Source: an uncultured Lachnospiraceae bacterium (GTDB taxonomy: Bacteria; Bacillota; Clostridia; Lachnospirales; Lachnospiraceae). Taken from it: a stretch of 64,000 nt of DNA. The notes below the pieces were generated by a model. The model ran no database searches. It was given only the letters and a program-made list of their open reading frames with translations, and was not told where the DNA came from. The DNA lies in contig CANQBH010000008.1 of the NCBI GenBank assembly GCA_947589155.1, positions 1-64,000 of the forward strand, in the 5' to 3' direction. Position numbers and translations under genes: made by a program. Below are positions 43,301 to 51,322 of the stretch, one piece after another (within the stretch, counting starts at the first letter, position 1; each line of letters opens with the position of its first letter).

Positions 43301-43930
43301 TTACATATCCATCGTCGAGATCACGATCTGATCCGGTTCTACGCCGCCTTTGCGGTTGACCACGTCTTCGATCTGCGCGCGCTGGGCGTCCGTCAGTTCT
43401 CCGGCGTTTAAGATCACGTCCGCGCCGTCGCCGGAAATGCTCACGATCGCCTCGGCAAATCCTTTCGATTGCAGCATCAACTCACATGCCGCCTCGCGTT
43501 CGGAGACCGACGTCATCTCCGCCAACGCGTCCACCGCCGCCTTCTTTTCGTCTTCTGAAAGCGCCGTATTGTTGACGATCTCCAAAAGCGTCGCCTTGTT
43601 CGCCGCCCGCGTCTGCTCCCGATCCATCCGCAGGGCCGCCGCATGGGATACGTCCACGCTCTCGCTGCCGGTCAGCACCGTCTCCCCCGCCGTCTCGTCG
43701 CCGAGTTCTTCTTTGGCTTCCGTATCCGTTAAGATCTCCTCCTCCGTCAGTTTCGCCGCCGCTTCACTGACCGCCTCCTTCGCCTTGCCCGCCGTCAGAT
43801 TGCTCTGCTCGGCCATGGCCGCAAGATCCTTCTCCTTTGTGCCGTAAGTGAAATTTAAGTAACCCGCCACCGCGATCATCAGCGCCAAAGCCGTCACAAT
43901 GATCTGGTTCTTCTTTGTGATTCGCTTCAT
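43301..43930 (-). CDS. spoIIIAH: SpoIIIAH-family protein
   Basis: A 209-residue forespore-engulfment channel component. It has one membrane helix (about 8-27) and a C-terminal YscJ-type ring-building domain (about 110-205: REQTRAANKATLLEIVNNT, KAAVDALAEMTSVSEREAACELMLQSKGF, AIVSISGDGADVIL). In Bacillus the mother-cell protein pairs with forespore SpoIIQ across the septum. The acidic linker at 35-95 is low complexity. It is the last gene of the AA-AH operon. Confidence 0.92.
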   Translation of the reverse strand: MKRITKKNQIIVTALALMIAVAGYLNFTYGTKEKDLAAMAEQSNLTAGKAKEAVSEAAAKLTEEEILTDTEAKEELGDETAGETVLTGSESVDVSHAAALRMDREQTRAANKATLLEIVNNTALSEDEKKAAVDALAEMTSVSEREAACELMLQSKGFAEAIVSISGDGADVILNAGELTDAQRAQIEDVVNRKGGVEPDQIVISTMDM

Positions 43931-43938
43931 ATACCCTC

Positions 43939-44529
43939 CTAGGAACCCATTTCAACTATTGCTATCTTATGCGCGTCCACATTAAATAATGCCTGTATCA
44001 TATGGTAGATCTCCAGTTTGACCGCATCACTTCCCGCGCCCTGCGCGACGACGCAGACGCCGCGTACCTTCGGCTCGATCTGCTTTACGTCATACGGCAT
44101 ATCGTCCGCGAGGACCACGCTTTCGGAGCGGCTGTTCTCCCTCCGGCTCTCCGTCCCGCCGTCCGTCCGCTCCACGGTCTGCGTGCTGTCCGTATCCTCG
44201 ACGTCGCAGACGACCACGGTCTCGCCGCCGTCCTCGAGCGTGATCATGACCTCCGCCCTGCCGACGCCGTCGATCCCCTCGATCATCGCCTTCAAGCGCT
44301 CCTCCAGTTTCACTTCGTAACTGCGCTCCGCGCGTTCTTCCGTTTCTTCTTCCTCCTCCCGTGCGTCTTCCGCGCTTTCTTCCTCCGGCGCGCGCACCGG
44401 CATCGCGATCACTAACAGGAGCACGCCCAGCAGCAGAAGGACGATCCATTTCTGTCGATCCGTCGTTTCGATCTTCTTTTTGATCGCCTCAAGGCTGATC
44501 TTTGGTCTGTCCTTCTTCCGCAAATCCAT
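43939..44529 (-). CDS. spoIIIAG: SpoIIIAG, sporulation channel ring protein
   Basis: A 196-residue protein with one membrane helix (about 30-47), an acidic spacer (about 50-68) and a ring-building domain (YEVKLEERLKAMIEGIDGVGRAEVMITL and IEPKVRGVCVVAQGAGSDAVKLEIYHMIQALFNVDAHKIAIVEM, read in pieces). In Bacillus it forms a large ring in the mother-cell membrane. I place the start at the second of two adjacent ATGs because GGAG lies seven bases before it. Its 5' end overlaps spoIIIAF by about 40 bases. Confidence 0.92.
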   Translation of the reverse strand: MDLRKKDRPKISLEAIKKKIETTDRQKWIVLLLLGVLLLVIAMPVRAPEEESAEDAREEEEETEERAERSYEVKLEERLKAMIEGIDGVGRAEVMITLEDGGETVVVCDVEDTDSTQTVERTDGGTESRRENSRSESVVLADDMPYDVKQIEPKVRGVCVVAQGAGSDAVKLEIYHMIQALFNVDAHKIAIVEMGS

Positions 44530-44803
44530 ACACATACTCCATATCCAGATATTCCATTTCTTCCGCCTCTGTTTTCCTCTGCTCCATCTCCTCGTAAAAC
44601 GACCGGTAATACGCCTCCCACTTCTGCTTCGGATCCTTTCCTCCGGCCTGCAGAATACGCTGCAGGCAGAACATGACCAGCGCCATTTCCAGAAAGAAGC
44701 GCAGATACCCCCGATACTGCTCCGACGGGATCACATAGAGCGCCACGGTAAAGATCAAAAACAGCACCACATATTCCCGCAGGAACGCAAGGAGCGCGCT
44801 CAT
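44489..44803 (-). CDS. spoIIIAF: SpoIIIAF, short form
   Basis: A 104-residue protein in the spoIIIAF position. It carries two membrane helices (about 7-25 and 32-50), as in SpoIIIAF, and MALVMFCLQRILQ fits the family. Bacillus SpoIIIAF is about 200 residues and has a C-terminal ring-building domain. Here only about 50 mostly charged residues follow the second helix and end inside the spoIIIAG start region. No frameshift explains it, because downstream sequence is spoIIIAG. Confidence 0.8.
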   Translation of the reverse strand: MSALLAFLREYVVLFLIFTVALYVIPSEQYRGYLRFFLEMALVMFCLQRILQAGGKDPKQKWEAYYRSFYEEMEQRKTEAEEMEYLDMEYVYGFAEEGQTKDQP

Positions 44804-45861
44804 CCTCGCCCTCCGAGGAGCGTCGTCATGGCGACCGTGATAAACACGAGGATGGTGCAGGTCGTCAGCAGCTTAAAAAGCATATTGCCTCCTTTCGATA
44901 CGATGAGGATCGCGTTGCTGATCCGCTTGTCGGCGATCGGCTCGACAAAGGCCGCAAGGATCCGGTAAAACATGGACATGACGCCGACCTTAAGCATCGG
45001 CGACGCCATCAGAAGGATCAGGACGATCAGCGCCGCGGCGCCGACCCCGTTCTTGATGACGCCGCCCGCAGCCAGAAACAGATCGGAGACCGCCGTCAGC
45101 GTCGACCCGATCCCCGGAACGAACGCCAGCGATTTGCGCAGGGTCTGCCGCGCGAAACTGTCCGTGACCGGCGCGATCGCATTCTTGATGATGTTCAGCC
45201 CGAGCACAAACGACGTGATCACCTTCATCGCCCATGAGATCAGATTCTCGATCAGATCCGTCAGTTTGCTGAAACGCCCGCCCTCGACGATGTAGTCCAA
45301 AAGCCCCATGACCACATACATCCGCACCAGTGGGACGATTCCGTTGGCAAGGATCCACTGGATAACGTAGACGATCAGATAGCCGAGTTCGTAAAAGGCC
45401 ATCGCGGTCGCGTCGCCGTTGGATACGACGACCGTCGTCGCAAAGACCGGAATAAACGCCGTCATGAAATCGATGACCGTCCCGACCGCGCTCTCGGCGA
45501 TCGCGTCCAGAATCCCCATGGACTTCATCAGCAGCACGACCAGCAGCGCGTAGATCAGCAGGAAGCAGACGTTGGAGATGTAAGACTTCTCAAACACCTG
45601 CGCAAAATTTTTCAGCAGGGAGAACGCCACAGCCAGCAGAAGGATACAGACCAGATAATTTTTATTGGCCTCCCACTGCGCAAACAGGATCCGATAACAG
45701 AAGTTTCCCAGTTCCTCCATCAGATCGACGCGGCCGAAGATCACGTCGCTGACCAGTTCCCCGAACGATACGTCCCACAGCGTGTCCGCCGAATCGAGCA
45801 TTCCGTCGATCCCGCTGACGTCCAGTTGATCCAGCAGCGTTTCCAGATCCGCGCCGCTCAT
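44800..45861 (-). CDS. spoIIIAE: SpoIIIAE, sporulation channel membrane protein
   Basis: A 353-residue polytopic membrane protein. The helices begin near residue 70 and continue with the family signatures FIPVFATTVVVSNGDATAMAFYE and FVPGIGSTLTAVSDLFLAAGGVIKN (read in pieces). The start at 45861 overlaps the spoIIIAD stop by four bases (ATGA). An upstream extension in the same frame is the shadow of spoIIIAD. Bacillus SpoIIIAE begins with a cleavable signal peptide; this one has none, only a short polar N-terminus. Confidence 0.93.
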   Translation of the reverse strand: MSGADLETLLDQLDVSGIDGMLDSADTLWDVSFGELVSDVIFGRVDLMEELGNFCYRILFAQWEANKNYLVCILLLAVAFSLLKNFAQVFEKSYISNVCFLLIYALLVVLLMKSMGILDAIAESAVGTVIDFMTAFIPVFATTVVVSNGDATAMAFYELGYLIVYVIQWILANGIVPLVRMYVVMGLLDYIVEGGRFSKLTDLIENLISWAMKVITSFVLGLNIIKNAIAPVTDSFARQTLRKSLAFVPGIGSTLTAVSDLFLAAGGVIKNGVGAAALIVLILLMASPMLKVGVMSMFYRILAAFVEPIADKRISNAILIVSKGGNMLFKLLTTCTILVFITVAMTTLLGGRG

Positions 45862-46241
45862 AAAAATTCTCCCACCGTCGTCAGAAACGCATAGAGCACC
45901 GGCATACTCAGCGCCAGCACCGACAGTTTCGCAAAGATCCGGATCTGCGCGGCGATCCCTCCAAAGCCCGCGTCCTGACAGACCGCGGAGGAAAATTCCG
46001 CGACGTAGGTGACGCCGATCATCTTTAAGACGGTCAGAAAATAACTCCGGTCGATGTTGACGTAGGAGGAGAAACTTCCTATATAGGAAAAGACTTCCTG
46101 CATCTGAAACAGCACGGCCGCAAAGATCAGCAGGCTGCACGCCAAATCGATCAGAAACGCATATTCGGGTTTCTGCTGCCGGAAAAACTGCGCCAGCAGG
46201 ACTGCGCCCACGCCGGCCATTCCCATCTTTATGATATCCAT
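45858..46241 (-). CDS. spoIIIAD: SpoIIIAD
   Basis: A 127-residue membrane protein with four hydrophobic helices and the conserved KMIGVTYVAEFSSAVCQDAGF segment (about 67-87, read in pieces) of the SpoIIIAC/AD family. It is a structural component of the mother-cell SpoIIIA complex and follows spoIIIAC by 12 bases. Confidence 0.94.
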   Translation of the reverse strand: MDIIKMGMAGVGAVLLAQFFRQQKPEYAFLIDLACSLLIFAAVLFQMQEVFSYIGSFSSYVNIDRSYFLTVLKMIGVTYVAEFSSAVCQDAGFGGIAAQIRIFAKLSVLALSMPVLYAFLTTVGEFL

Positions 46242-46253
46242 ACGCTCCCCCTC

Positions 46254-46448
46254 TCAGAGTTCAAACAATTTCTGCATCAGCGTAAACAGATCCAAGATAT
46301 ACGGGACGATCCAAAAGAGAACGACCAACAGCCCGCCTAAGGTGATGAAAAACGCCTCCTCATCCCTTCCGCTGTGTTTGAGCACCTGATTCAAAACAGT
46401 GACGATCACCCCCACCGCCGCGATCTTAAACAAAAGACTGATTGGCAT
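46254..46448 (-). CDS. spoIIIAC: SpoIIIAC
   Basis: A 64-residue protein with two membrane helices (about 5-20 and 32-52) and the family motif VLNQVLKHSGRDEEAFFITL (about 19-38). It is the normal length for SpoIIIAC, a paralog of half of SpoIIIAD, and follows spoIIIAB by four bases. Confidence 0.93.
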   Translation of the reverse strand: MPISLLFKIAAVGVIVTVLNQVLKHSGRDEEAFFITLGGLLVVLFWIVPYILDLFTLMQKLFEL

Positions 46449-46452
46449 AGTT

Positions 46453-46968
46453 TTACAGCAAAAGGAGCAGGAGCATCATGAAACCCGTACCCATGACGGC
46501 CGCCGTGACCTTTTGTCTCTCCTTCTTCGTCATATAGTCCTGCTTCTGTATCTCGTCAAACTGCCGGTAATAGGCGAGGAAGGCGCGATCCTCCCCGGGG
46601 CTTCGCACGCCGAACAGCGCGCCGAGCGCGTGGATGAAGAGACGGCTCTCCTCTGCGCTCACGCGTTTTTGCAGAGCCCCGCGCTCCCCCTCCTGCAATA
46701 CCTGCAACACCCGGCTCGCCTGATGTTCGCCCGCCCTGCCGCGGATCGCGTCGTAATACGCGCCCAGCCACGGCGCGCACTCCTGCGTTTCCTGCCGCAG
46801 CGCCAGATCGATCGGCAGATAGCGCATTGCGACCGCGTTATGGAGACGCAGAAGCGACTGGTTCATCTCCTGCAGCGCCTGCGTATGCAGCCGCATCGCG
46901 AGAATCTTCTGCGCAAGCAGGCCGCCGCTTCCCGCGAGAAACAAAAGCAGCCCTACGAGACGACACAT
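46453..46968 (-). CDS. spoIIIAB: SpoIIIAB
   Basis: A 171-residue protein with an N-terminal membrane helix or signal (about 3-20), a soluble helical middle with RYLPIDLALRQETQECAPWLG and a C-terminal helix (about 150-171: AAVMGTGFMMLLLLLL). It matches SpoIIIAB. Its start overlaps the end of spoIIIAA by 16 bases. Confidence 0.92.
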   Translation of the reverse strand: MCRLVGLLLFLAGSGGLLAQKILAMRLHTQALQEMNQSLLRLHNAVAMRYLPIDLALRQETQECAPWLGAYYDAIRGRAGEHQASRVLQVLQEGERGALQKRVSAEESRLFIHALGALFGVRSPGEDRAFLAYYRQFDEIQKQDYMTKKERQKVTAAVMGTGFMMLLLLLL

Positions 46969-47858
46969 AGTTCTTTTCCCGTCCCCTCAAAGATCCGATA
47001 ACGCCTTCCCCGTGAAGAAACTTCCACCTCCACGATCCGTTCAAAATCCAGTTCTGCAAAGGGCGCGCGCTTTCGCTGCCACGCGTAGCCCTCGATGTCC
47101 GCGCCGTGCATGGTCGCCAGCAATTGCACGCCGCAGCGCATCGCATAGGAGAGGATCTCGCCGTCGCCGCTTCCGCCGATCTCGTCCACCGCCAACAGCT
47201 GCGGCCCCATCGTGCGGACCGCCTGCATACAGCCCCGCTCCTTGTCAAATCCGGCGTAGACGTCCGTCGTGGCTCCAAGGTCATTCTGCGGCACGCCTCC
47301 ATGGCAGGCCGCGAGTTCGTATCTCTCGTCGATCACCGCGATATTGCCGATCCCTGCCAGCGACAGCAGGCGGATCAGATCCCGCAGCAGCGTCGTCTTC
47401 CCCGCACCCGGCGGCGACAGGATCAGCGTGTGATAGATCCGCACCGTCGTTTCCGGCCGCGCGTCCTTTAAGAGATACGGCAGCACGTTTTCTCCGCAGC
47501 CTTTTTTCTGCCGCGGCACGCGGATGTTATAAAACATCGGATCGGAATTTTCCTGTCCGGCAAGTCCGACGCGGATCCCGCCCTCCAGCGCGAGGAAGCC
47601 CTGCCGGATCTGCCCGCTGTACGCGTATTTGGAATAGCCGCAGAGATATTCGTACATCTCCCGCATATCGTCCGCCGTCAGCGCCGTATCCAGAGGCGTC
47701 TCGCCGCCGCGCGCATTGCCGTAAAAGAAGCGCGGCGTTTGTCCGACCCGCAGGCGGATCTCCTCGAGATCTTCCCGATACCACGGAAAGTCCCGCAGCA
47801 TTTCGCGGATCCTGCGGGGAAAGATATGATACAACTCGTCCTTCTGCTCTCTAACCAT
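46953..47858 (-). CDS. spoIIIAA: SpoIIIAA, secretion ATPase-like sporulation protein
   Basis: A 301-residue ATPase of the type II/IV secretion ATPase superfamily that powers the SpoIIIA complex. Walker A is LILSPPGAGKTTLLRDLIRLL (read in pieces, about 146-166). An Asp/Glu region follows (NIAVIDERYELAAC), then Walker B and switch in LLAVDEIGGSGDGEILSYAM (about 216-235). The ATG at 47858 has no ribosome binding site; a TTG eight codons in (47834) has AGAAGGA just upstream and may be the true start. A SigE-like promoter is at 47865-47892. Confidence 0.94.
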   Translation of the reverse strand: MVREQKDELYHIFPRRIREMLRDFPWYREDLEEIRLRVGQTPRFFYGNARGGETPLDTALTADDMREMYEYLCGYSKYAYSGQIRQGFLALEGGIRVGLAGQENSDPMFYNIRVPRQKKGCGENVLPYLLKDARPETTVRIYHTLILSPPGAGKTTLLRDLIRLLSLAGIGNIAVIDERYELAACHGGVPQNDLGATTDVYAGFDKERGCMQAVRTMGPQLLAVDEIGGSGDGEILSYAMRCGVQLLATMHGADIEGYAWQRKRAPFAELDFERIVEVEVSSRGRRYRIFEGTGKELCVVS

Positions 47859-47864
47859 AGTTCA

Positions 47865-47892
47865 ATATATGTTGTCCTTTTTCTTTTATGAC
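47865..47892 (-). promoter_or_regulatory. Candidate SigE promoter of the spoIIIA operon
   Basis: Reverse strand GTCATAA, 13 bases, CATATATT resembles the mother-cell SigE consensus, and spoIIIA is SigE-dependent in Bacillus. Transcription would begin almost at the annotated ATG, which favours the internal TTG start. Confidence 0.42.
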
Positions 47893-47900
47893 ACAAAAAA

Positions 47901-47924
47901 AGAGACGCGGTCTTCCGCATCTCT
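47901..47924 (-). terminator. Intrinsic terminator after rpsU
   Basis: A 10-bp stem with one G-T pair (AGAGATGCGG / CCGCGTCTCT) and loop AAGA on the reverse strand, followed by seven T. It separates rpsU from spoIIIA. Confidence 0.9.
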
Positions 47925-47943
47925 TTCATGCTCGTTCGACAGG

Positions 47944-48120
47944 CTAGTTGTACTTACGCTTTCTTGCCGCCTCAGACTTCTTTTTGCGCTTTACGCTTGG
48001 CTTTTCGTAATGCTCTCTCTTACGGATCTCCTGCTGGATGCCCGCTTTTGCGCAGTTTCGCTTAAAACGGCGCAACGCGCTATCTAACGATTCGTTTTCT
48101 TTGACTGTTACGCTTGACAT
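47944..48120 (-). CDS. rpsU: 30S ribosomal protein S21
   Basis: A 58-residue basic protein of the S21 family: [40 protein letters not shown] and a Lys/Arg-rich tail [13 protein letters not shown]. It binds 16S rRNA in the 30S platform. The ATG at 48120 is the normal S21 start; upstream in-frame codons cover the leader. A near-consensus promoter is at 48189-48216. Confidence 0.97.
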   Translation of the reverse strand: MSSVTVKENESLDSALRRFKRNCAKAGIQQEIRKREHYEKPSVKRKKKSEAARKRKYN

Positions 48121-48188
48121 ATCTGCTCTACCCTCCCTCCAGTTGGGTATTGTGCCGTCCGCCCAAACGGAACTCTGCACCGAAACCA

Positions 48189-48216
48189 ATTATATCACAA
48201 ATCCTCACAGCGTCAA
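48189..48216 (-). promoter_or_regulatory. Promoter of rpsU
   Basis: Reverse strand TTGACG (48216-48211), 16 bases, perfect TATAAT (48194-48189). It starts just after the alaS 3' end. Confidence 0.8.
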
Positions 48217-48252
48217 CCACTTTTTGGCAAAAAACCGCAGAAAAAAGGAATG

Positions 48253-50931
48253 TCAGCCGCCGATCTGTTCTTCGAGGATTCCGGCTGCCGCCTGCAGCGC
48301 CGCTTCTATGCCGTCCGGATTCCTGCCTCCGGCCTGCGCCATATTCGGTCTTCCGCCGCCGCCGCCGCCGACCAGACCGGCGATCCCTTTGATCAGGTTG
48401 CCGGCATGTGCGCCCGCAGCCATCGCGCCGTCCGTTGCCATCGCGAGCAGATTCACTCTGCCGTCCTGTTTTGACGCCAGCAGCACCACGCCTTCGCCGA
48501 GGCGTTCCTTTAATCCGTCGCCCAGTTCCCGCAGGCCGTTCATGTCCACGCCGTCCACCGCGGTCGCCATGAACTTCACGCCCTTGATCTCCGTGACGTC
48601 GCCGCCCGCGTCCTTTAACGCGTTCTGCGCCGCCTGCGCCTTGAGCGCCTCGTTCTCGCTCTGTAAACGGCGCATTTCTTCCGTCATTTTTTCCAGACGT
48701 TCCGCCAACTGCGCCGGAGACGCCTTGATTACGCGGGCCGCGTCCTGCAGTTCCTTCTCCATCCTGCCGTAGTAGGCCAGCACGTTATCGCCCGTCAGCG
48801 CTTCGATCCTGCGCACGCCGGCCGCCACGCCGCTTTCGGAGACGATCTTAAACGCCGCGATATCCGCGGTGTTTCTTACATGGGTGCCGCCGCAGAGTTC
48901 CTTGGAAAAATCGCCGATGGAGACCACGCGCACCTTGTCCTCGTACTTCTCGCCAAACAGCGCCATCGCGCCGGTCTTGCGCGCTTCTTCCTGCGTCATG
49001 ACCGCCGTCTCCACCGAAAGCCCATCCGCGATCTTTTCATTGACCATGTCTTCCACCTGACGAAGTTCCTCGCCCGTCATCGCCTCAAAATGTGAAAAAT
49101 CGAACCGCGTCCGCTCCGCATCCTGATAGGAGCCGCTCTGCTCCACATGTGTACCGAGGACTTCCCGCAGCGCTTTTTGAAGCAGATGGGTCGCAGAATG
49201 GTTCCGGCATGTCCTTGCGCGCCGCTTCGCATCGACGGCAAGTTCCGCCGCCGCGTGCGTGCGGATCATCCCCTTGGAAACGTAGCCCACATGCGCGAAA
49301 CGATTGCCCTCGACCTTGATCGTATCTTCCACGACGAAAACGCCTTCCGGCGTCGTGATCGTACCGCCGTCGCCCTGCTGGCCGCCCATCGTCGCATAAA
49401 ACGGAGTTCTGCCAACGATCACCGCGCCTCGCGCGCCGTCCGTCAGCGCCTCCGTCAGTTCCGGCGTTCCGCCGTCCGCGTCGCTGCCCGCCAGCGCAAG
49501 GATCTCCGCGGTATCCGTCAGATGATCGTAACCGACAAACGTCGTCGTGATCTCCGCCGGAAGTTCCTCATAAACGGTCGCATCCCTGCCCATGTAGTTC
49601 GTCTCTTTGCGCGCGGATCTCGCCTGCACGCGCTGCGCTTCCATCGCCGCCGCAAAACCGGCCTCGTCGTAGGTAAAGCCCTGTTCTTCCAGAATCTCCT
49701 GCGTCAGATCGACCGGAAAACCGTAGGTGTCGTATAATTTGAACGTGTTCTCGCCGGAGAGTTCCCTGCCGCCCGCGGCTTTCAGTTCCGCCATCATGCC
49801 GTCAAGAATGGAAAGCCCCTGATCAATCGTCTTGGAAAACTGCTCCTCCTCTTTGGTCAGCACCTTTAAGATGAAATCCTTCTTTTCGTCGAGTTCCGGA
49901 TAACCGTCCTTGCTTTCTTCGATCACGGTCATCGCGATCTTTGCCAGAAACGTCCCCTGAATACCGAGGATCTTTCCGTGGCGGGCCGCCCGCCGGATAA
50001 TACGGCGCAGCACATAGCCCCTGCCTTCGTTGGACGGCATGACGCCGTCGGAGATCAGAAATGTTGCGGAGCGGATGTGATCCGTGATCAGACGGATGGA
50101 AACGTCGTCCAGCGCGTCTTTCTGATAGGTCTTTTGCGACAGGCTGCACACCTTATCGCGGATCGCCTTCATCGTGTCGATATCAAAGACGGAATCGACG
50201 TCCTGTACGACCACGGCAAGACGCTCCAGACCCATGCCGGTATCGATGTTCTTATGTTCAAGTTCCGTATAACCGCCCTTGCCGTCGCCGTCAAACTGGG
50301 TGAAGACATTGTTCCAGACTTCCATAAAGCGGTCGCAGTCGCAGCCCACCTTGCAGTCCGGACGGCCGCAGCCGTATTTTTCACCGCGGTCGTAGTAGAT
50401 TTCCGAGCACGGACCGCACGGGCCCGCGCCGTGTTCCCAGAAATTGTCGCACGCGCCGGTCTCAGGATCGCGGTAGAAACGCGTGATCTTTTCCGCCGGA
50501 ATCCCGATCTTCTCATTCCAGATCGCGAACGCTTCTTCATCCTCGCCGTAAACGGACGGATAGAGCCGCTGCGGATCCAGTTCCAGCACTTTCGTCAGAT
50601 ATTCCCACGACCACGCGATCGCTTCTTCCTTAAAATAATCACCGAACGAGAAGTTTCCCAGCATCTCAAAAAAAGTCAGATGGCGCGCGGTCTTTCCGAC
50701 GTTCTCGATATCGCCGGTGCGCACGCACTTCTGGCAGGTCGTCACGCGTCTGCGCGGCGGCGTCTCCTGTCCGGTAAAGTACGGCTTCAGCGGCGCCATG
50801 CCCGCGTTGATCAGCAGCAGGCTCTTGTCATTGTGCGGGACAAGAGAAAAACTTTTCATTGCCAGATGATCCTTGCTTTCAAAAAATTCCAGATAACTTC
50901 TTCTTAACTCGTTTACACCTAATGCTTTCAA
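48253..50931 (-). CDS. alaS: Alanyl-tRNA synthetase
   Basis: An 892-residue class II aminoacyl-tRNA synthetase. The catalytic core has LRRSYLEFFESKDHL, TCQKCVRTGDIENVGKTARHLTFFEMLGNFSFGDYF-type segments (about 60-95) and GMGLERLAVV (about 230). The editing domain carries CRNHSATHLLQKAL (about 585-598, HxxxH zinc ligands) and ELCGGTHVRNT (about 685-695). The C-terminal domain ends with a Gly-rich GGGGGGRPNMAQAGG stretch. No T-box leader is seen. It is downstream of the small membrane protein and shares its promoter. Confidence 0.98.
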   Translation of the reverse strand: MKALGVNELRRSYLEFFESKDHLAMKSFSLVPHNDKSLLLINAGMAPLKPYFTGQETPPRRRVTTCQKCVRTGDIENVGKTARHLTFFEMLGNFSFGDYFKEEAIAWSWEYLTKVLELDPQRLYPSVYGEDEEAFAIWNEKIGIPAEKITRFYRDPETGACDNFWEHGAGPCGPCSEIYYDRGEKYGCGRPDCKVGCDCDRFMEVWNNVFTQFDGDGKGGYTELEHKNIDTGMGLERLAVVVQDVDSVFDIDTMKAIRDKVCSLSQKTYQKDALDDVSIRLITDHIRSATFLISDGVMPSNEGRGYVLRRIIRRAARHGKILGIQGTFLAKIAMTVIEESKDGYPELDEKKDFILKVLTKEEEQFSKTIDQGLSILDGMMAELKAAGGRELSGENTFKLYDTYGFPVDLTQEILEEQGFTYDEAGFAAAMEAQRVQARSARKETNYMGRDATVYEELPAEITTTFVGYDHLTDTAEILALAGSDADGGTPELTEALTDGARGAVIVGRTPFYATMGGQQGDGGTITTPEGVFVVEDTIKVEGNRFAHVGYVSKGMIRTHAAAELAVDAKRRARTCRNHSATHLLQKALREVLGTHVEQSGSYQDAERTRFDFSHFEAMTGEELRQVEDMVNEKIADGLSVETAVMTQEEARKTGAMALFGEKYEDKVRVVSIGDFSKELCGGTHVRNTADIAAFKIVSESGVAAGVRRIEALTGDNVLAYYGRMEKELQDAARVIKASPAQLAERLEKMTEEMRRLQSENEALKAQAAQNALKDAGGDVTEIKGVKFMATAVDGVDMNGLRELGDGLKERLGEGVVLLASKQDGRVNLLAMATDGAMAAGAHAGNLIKGIAGLVGGGGGGRPNMAQAGGRNPDGIEAALQAAAGILEEQIGG

Positions 50932-50961
50932 TACTCTTCCTCCAACCGATCTGTTTTCACG

Positions 50962-51120
50962 CTATGCGCGCGTCTCGTCGGACGCATCGGACGCAGCGTT
51001 TTCTTCTTTCGCGTCTTTGCGCTTGCGCAGATGCACGCCGACAAACGCGCCCGCTACCGCCAGCACGACCAAAAGAGCAAAGAGCAGCAAGTAAGATAAA
51101 AAACTGTTCAGAACTGCCAT
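50962..51120 (-). CDS. Small single-pass membrane protein (52 residues) before alaS
   Basis: The reverse strand encodes MAVLNSFLSYLLLFALLVVL and continues to 52 residues with AVAGAFVGVHLRKRKDAKEE and a polar tail ending DETRA. One membrane helix spans about 8-32, followed by a basic then acidic tail on the cytoplasmic side. AAGGCGGG precedes the ATG. The promoter at 51173-51201 and 30-base distance to alaS indicate co-transcription. I do not recognise a family with a known role. Only the start, stop, signals and hydrophobic profile support it. Confidence 0.72.
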   Translation of the reverse strand: MAVLNSFLSYLLLFALLVVLAVAGAFVGVHLRKRKDAKEENAASDASDETRA

Positions 51121-51172
51121 AAGTCCCGCCTTCCTTTCTTAAAAATCATACATCTTTCCATGCCTCTGACCA

Positions 51173-51201
51173 TTATAGCGAAAAGTATGGGCTTTTTCAA
51201 G
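51173..51201 (-). promoter_or_regulatory. Promoter of the small membrane protein-alaS operon
   Basis: Reverse strand TTGAAA (51201-51196), 17 bases, perfect TATAAT (51178-51173), about 50 bases before the small gene. Confidence 0.8.
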
Positions 51202-51259
51202 CGGCGCAAGCCTCCTTCCTAAAGTTTGTCAAAAACACCAAGAATCCGCCCGCAAAAAA

Positions 51260-51281
51260 AGAGCCTGCCTAAGCAGACTCT
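51260..51281 (-). terminator. Intrinsic terminator after surface protein A
   Basis: A 9-bp stem with a G-T pair (AGAGTCTGC / GCAGGCTCT), loop TTAG, followed by seven T on the reverse strand. Near-identical hairpins end the other two paralogs. Confidence 0.88.
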
Positions 51282-51322
51282 TTTCCAATCTCAAAAACAG
51301 GGATTGTGATATGTCAGATGAA

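Noticed and set aside
45862..46140. N-terminal extension of SpoIIIAE by 93 codons
   Set aside because: It lies over spoIIIAD in another frame, and the ATGA overlap at 45858-45861 gives a normal start.
50932..51201. T-box leader for alaS
   Set aside because: No antiterminator-type GGTGG element or specifier loop is visible, and a small gene occupies the leader.
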